A stretch of 6,922 nucleotides of DNA from Methylophilus sp. Lineage in GTDB: Bacteria > Pseudomonadota > Gammaproteobacteria > Burkholderiales > Methylophilaceae. Shown piece after piece: positions 4,983-6,922 of this stretch. The stretch's first letter is position 1; each line of letters begins with the position of its first letter. The stretch is taken from assembly GCA_027489475.1 (NCBI GenBank), contig JAIXZQ010000062.1:1-6922 (forward strand), given 5' to 3'. A program made the translations under genes and the position numbers. Below the pieces are notes generated by a model. The model did no database searches, was not told where the DNA came from, and saw only the letters and a program-made list of their open reading frames with translations.

Positions 4983-6922
4983 CTATTTACGTTCTGAAAT
5001 CCACTGGCAGGCTAAGGCACTCCAGTATGGCAAGGATTGCAAGGCCAGCATAGACACCCACAATTGGGCATCCAGATTGCTAAAGCCGCGTGCATACAGC
5101 ATGGCCGCACTACAGACCATCAACAACAGCAAGATCAGCAACTCTTCTTTAATCGGGTCTATCAACTGCCAGTTACTCAGTTTGGCCTTGGTTTTATTGG
5201 TCACGACAAATACGCCAGCCTTGTGGGTCAAGCCATTGATGATGCCTTTGGCAATCGCATGTGACAGGCCCAAACTGGCCAGCGAGGCGCCAAATATATC
5301 TTGCCAGCTACACTGCATGGTTTTGCGGTATAGCACCGGGCCCAAAATCGCCTTGATGGCCAAAAAGCACAAAATCGGCACAATCATCACCACCACAGGC
5401 AGGCTGAAATATTTAGGGAACGCCAGCATGGCCATGGTCCAGCCGATTGAGCCCACGGTAAACACCAGTTGCAAGGCCTCGCCAAACCAGCCAAACCAGC
5501 CGGTTAAAAAGTGGTAGCGCTGACTAAAGTTGAGTGAAGACGTGCCCAACAATTTAGGCATATGGTGCTTGAGTATCTGCATGGCGCCAAATGCCCAGCG
5601 GTTACGTTGCGATTTAAGCGCCTTAAAGTTGGCGGGCGTCAGGCCGCGTCCAAAGGTTTCATCGATATAACGCAGCTCTAGGTTTTGTTCTAATAGCCGC
5701 AGGCCAAGCTCGGTGTCTTCACAAATACACCACTCCGACCAGCCGCCCAGCCCTTGCAACGCCTGGCGACGAATCAAGGTCATGGTGCCATGTTGAATCA
5801 ATGCATTGCGTTCATGGCGGTGGTGCATGCCAATGCGGAAAAAGCCTTCAAACTCCCAGTTACACATGCGATGAAAGAAATGCTGCTCCCAATCGCGGTG
5901 GGCTTGCGGTGCTTGCACCACCGCCACTTGCGGCTCAAGAAAGTGTGGCACCAAGTCAGACAACCAATCTGGCGTCACCACGTAGTCGGCATCCACCACG
6001 CCGACCACTTGCGCCTCAGGGTGGGTTTTATCCAGCGCAAAGTTTAGCGCCCCGGCTTTAAAGCCCGGCCAAGCAGGCAAATGATAAAAATGAAAATTGT
6101 CTGGCATGGTCGCCATATAGGCTTCTAGTGGCTTCCATTTGGCTTCATCTTTGGTGTTGTTATCCACCACGATGACTTCATAGCGGGTATAAGCCAGCTT
6201 GCGCAAACTGTCTATGGTGGCAATCACCATCTCAGGCGGCTCGTTATAACAAGCCAGATGAATAGAGACAAACAATTCTTGCTCTGGCGGTAAGGGGGCT
6301 GCGCGTTTAAAAATCCGACGCCACACTGGTTTGAACATGACCTCACTAAATTCGGCGGCATAAATCATCAACACCATTGAGGTCAAAGTAATGCCCAGAA
6401 TTAAACCTATCAGCACCACAAAATCGCGTAAGGTGTAGTAATAATCACCGGGCAGATTCCAGGCAATGGTTAAGGTGGTGATGCAGGCCTGAAACAGTAC
6501 CGCCATAGACGCCACCCCCCCCATGCCCCAATGCTTGAAGCGCCAGGCAATAAAAATCAGTGGGATAAACGCCAAAGCGGTTGACCAACTGGCTTTGGCA
6601 ATCCAGCGCGTATTCGGCGGGACGGCGCCTTGCAGCGAGTATTTTTGATGACGGTCGGCGTTATACATGCCCCAATAGGCGCCTGCCCAGCCTTCTAACG
6701 CCACTTTCCATGGCTGGTCAAAGGCTTCCATCAGGTAAAAATCTAAATCTTCGATGGCGTTGCGCGCCAAAAACTCGCGGATAAAGCGCGCTTGGTTCAC
6801 CTCGCTAGCCACCGAGGCCCCAATCGCTGGTCCACGGCTGGGCCAACCAACCTCGGTAATGACGATTTTCTTACGCGGATACGCTTGCATCAATTGTTGA
6901 TAGCGCTCTAGCGTATATTGCA
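4983..6922 (-). CDS. NdvB-like membrane beta-glucan synthase: GH17 C-terminal part fused to family 2 glycosyltransferase; N terminus beyond window
   Basis: The frame is open to the window edge, so the TTG/ATG codons near 6893 are internal; 645 residues are visible. Residues 1 to ~90 are the end of a GH17 beta-1,3-glucanase-like domain: ITEVGWPSRG holds the family's nucleophile, Glu23 (codon 6854-6852), followed by MEAFDQPWK. Membrane segments lie at about 112-127, 135-155 and 166-188. A GT2 domain follows (about 210-450) with VVDNN (Asp253), DAD (310-312), an ED pair (401-402) and QRNRW (438-442), the signature of processive synthases such as cellulose and glucan synthases. At least three further membrane segments follow (about 472-504, 507-529, 593-609). 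The likely reaction is beta-glucan polymerisation from UDP-glucose at the inner membrane, with the GH17 part trimming, branching or cyclising the product outside it. Pseudomonas NdvB, which makes cyclic beta-1,3-glucans, has this architecture. Linkage and product are inferred. The gene converges on aceEF. Confidence 0.88.
   Translation of the reverse strand, partial: QYTLERYQQLMQAYPRKKIVITEVGWPSRGPAIGASVASEVNQARFIREFLARNAIEDLDFYLMEAFDQPWKVALEGWAGAYWGMYNADRHQKYSLQGAVPPNTRWIAKASWSTALAFIPLIFIAWRFKHWGMGGVASMAVLFQACITTLTIAWNLPGDYYYTLRDFVVLIGLILGITLTSMVLMIYAAEFSEVMFKPVWRRIFKRAAPLPPEQELFVSIHLACYNEPPEMVIATIDSLRKLAYTRYEVIVVDNNTKDEAKWKPLEAYMATMPDNFHFYHLPAWPGFKAGALNFALDKTHPEAQVVGVVDADYVVTPDWLSDLVPHFLEPQVAVVQAPQAHRDWEQHFFHRMCNWEFEGFFRIGMHHRHERNALIQHGTMTLIRRQALQGLGGWSEWCICEDTELGLRLLEQNLELRYIDETFGRGLTPANFKALKSQRNRWAFGAMQILKHHMPKLLGTSSLNFSQRYHFLTGWFGWFGEALQLVFTVGSIGWTMAMLAFPKYFSLPVVVMIVPILCFLAIKAILGPVLYRKTMQCSWQDIFGASLASLGLSHAIAKGIINGLTHKAGVFVVTNKTKAKLSNWQLIDPIKEELLILLLLMVCSAAMLYARGFSNLDAQLWVSMLALQSLPYWSALACQWISERK

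Noticed and set aside
4912..5517. 201-codon plus-strand ORF opposite the glycosyltransferase gene
   Set aside because: It overlaps the two inverted repeats and the membrane-segment coding region of a clear minus-strand gene; its translation is low-complexity antisense of hydrophobic codons with no domain.
6891..6893. TTG (followed by ATG) as the start of the glycosyltransferase gene
   Set aside because: The frame continues upstream to the window edge with sensible GH17 sequence (residues YQQ before it), and the codon falls inside the domain just before its nucleophile motif.
1..6922. CRISPR array, insertion sequence, tRNA or prophage elements
   Set aside because: No regularly spaced repeats, terminal inverted repeats with a transposase, tRNA cloverleaf sequence or phage genes were seen; the coding density and gene types are those of ordinary core chromosome.

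Overview
The window looks like chromosomal DNA of a Gram-negative proteobacterium. A betaproteobacterium is most likely, and the Methylophilaceae methylotrophs are a reasonable guess, but this is inferred from protein style and moderate GC and was not tested by a search. The pyruvate dehydrogenase E1 is the long homodimeric AceE type, typical of gamma- and betaproteobacteria.

Layout. Positions 1-509 (minus strand) hold the first 169 codons of a protein cut by the window edge. Its product is uncertain; the N-terminal domain of a leucyl-aminopeptidase-like (M17) protein is the best guess. Positions 510-794 are a divergent intergenic region with weak promoter-like sequences, one inverted repeat and an unsupported 30-codon ORF. 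Positions 795-3464 encode AceE (E1) and 3492-4835 encode AceF (E2), both on the plus strand, 27 bp apart and evidently one operon. Positions 4836-4982 hold a short tandem repeat, a strong bidirectional terminator and two further inverted repeats. Positions 4983-6922 (minus strand) encode the C-terminal 645 residues of a large membrane protein. It joins the end of a GH17 beta-1,3-glucanase-like domain to a membrane-embedded family 2 glycosyltransferase, the architecture of Pseudomonas NdvB-type beta-glucan synthases. Its N terminus lies beyond the window.

How the genes work together. AceE decarboxylates pyruvate and reductively acetylates the single lipoyl domain of AceF, which passes the acetyl group to CoA. 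The third subunit, dihydrolipoamide dehydrogenase (E3), is not in the window: a terminator follows aceF and the next gene is convergent, so E3 must be encoded elsewhere. The flanking genes have no obvious link to pyruvate oxidation. The glucan synthase-like gene converges on the operon and shares its terminator region; the left-hand gene diverges from aceE.

I found no convincing undescribed system. The items most worth a second look are the GH17-GT2 fusion, the E2 with one lipoyl domain and no adjacent E3 gene, and the structured DNA in the two intergenic regions.
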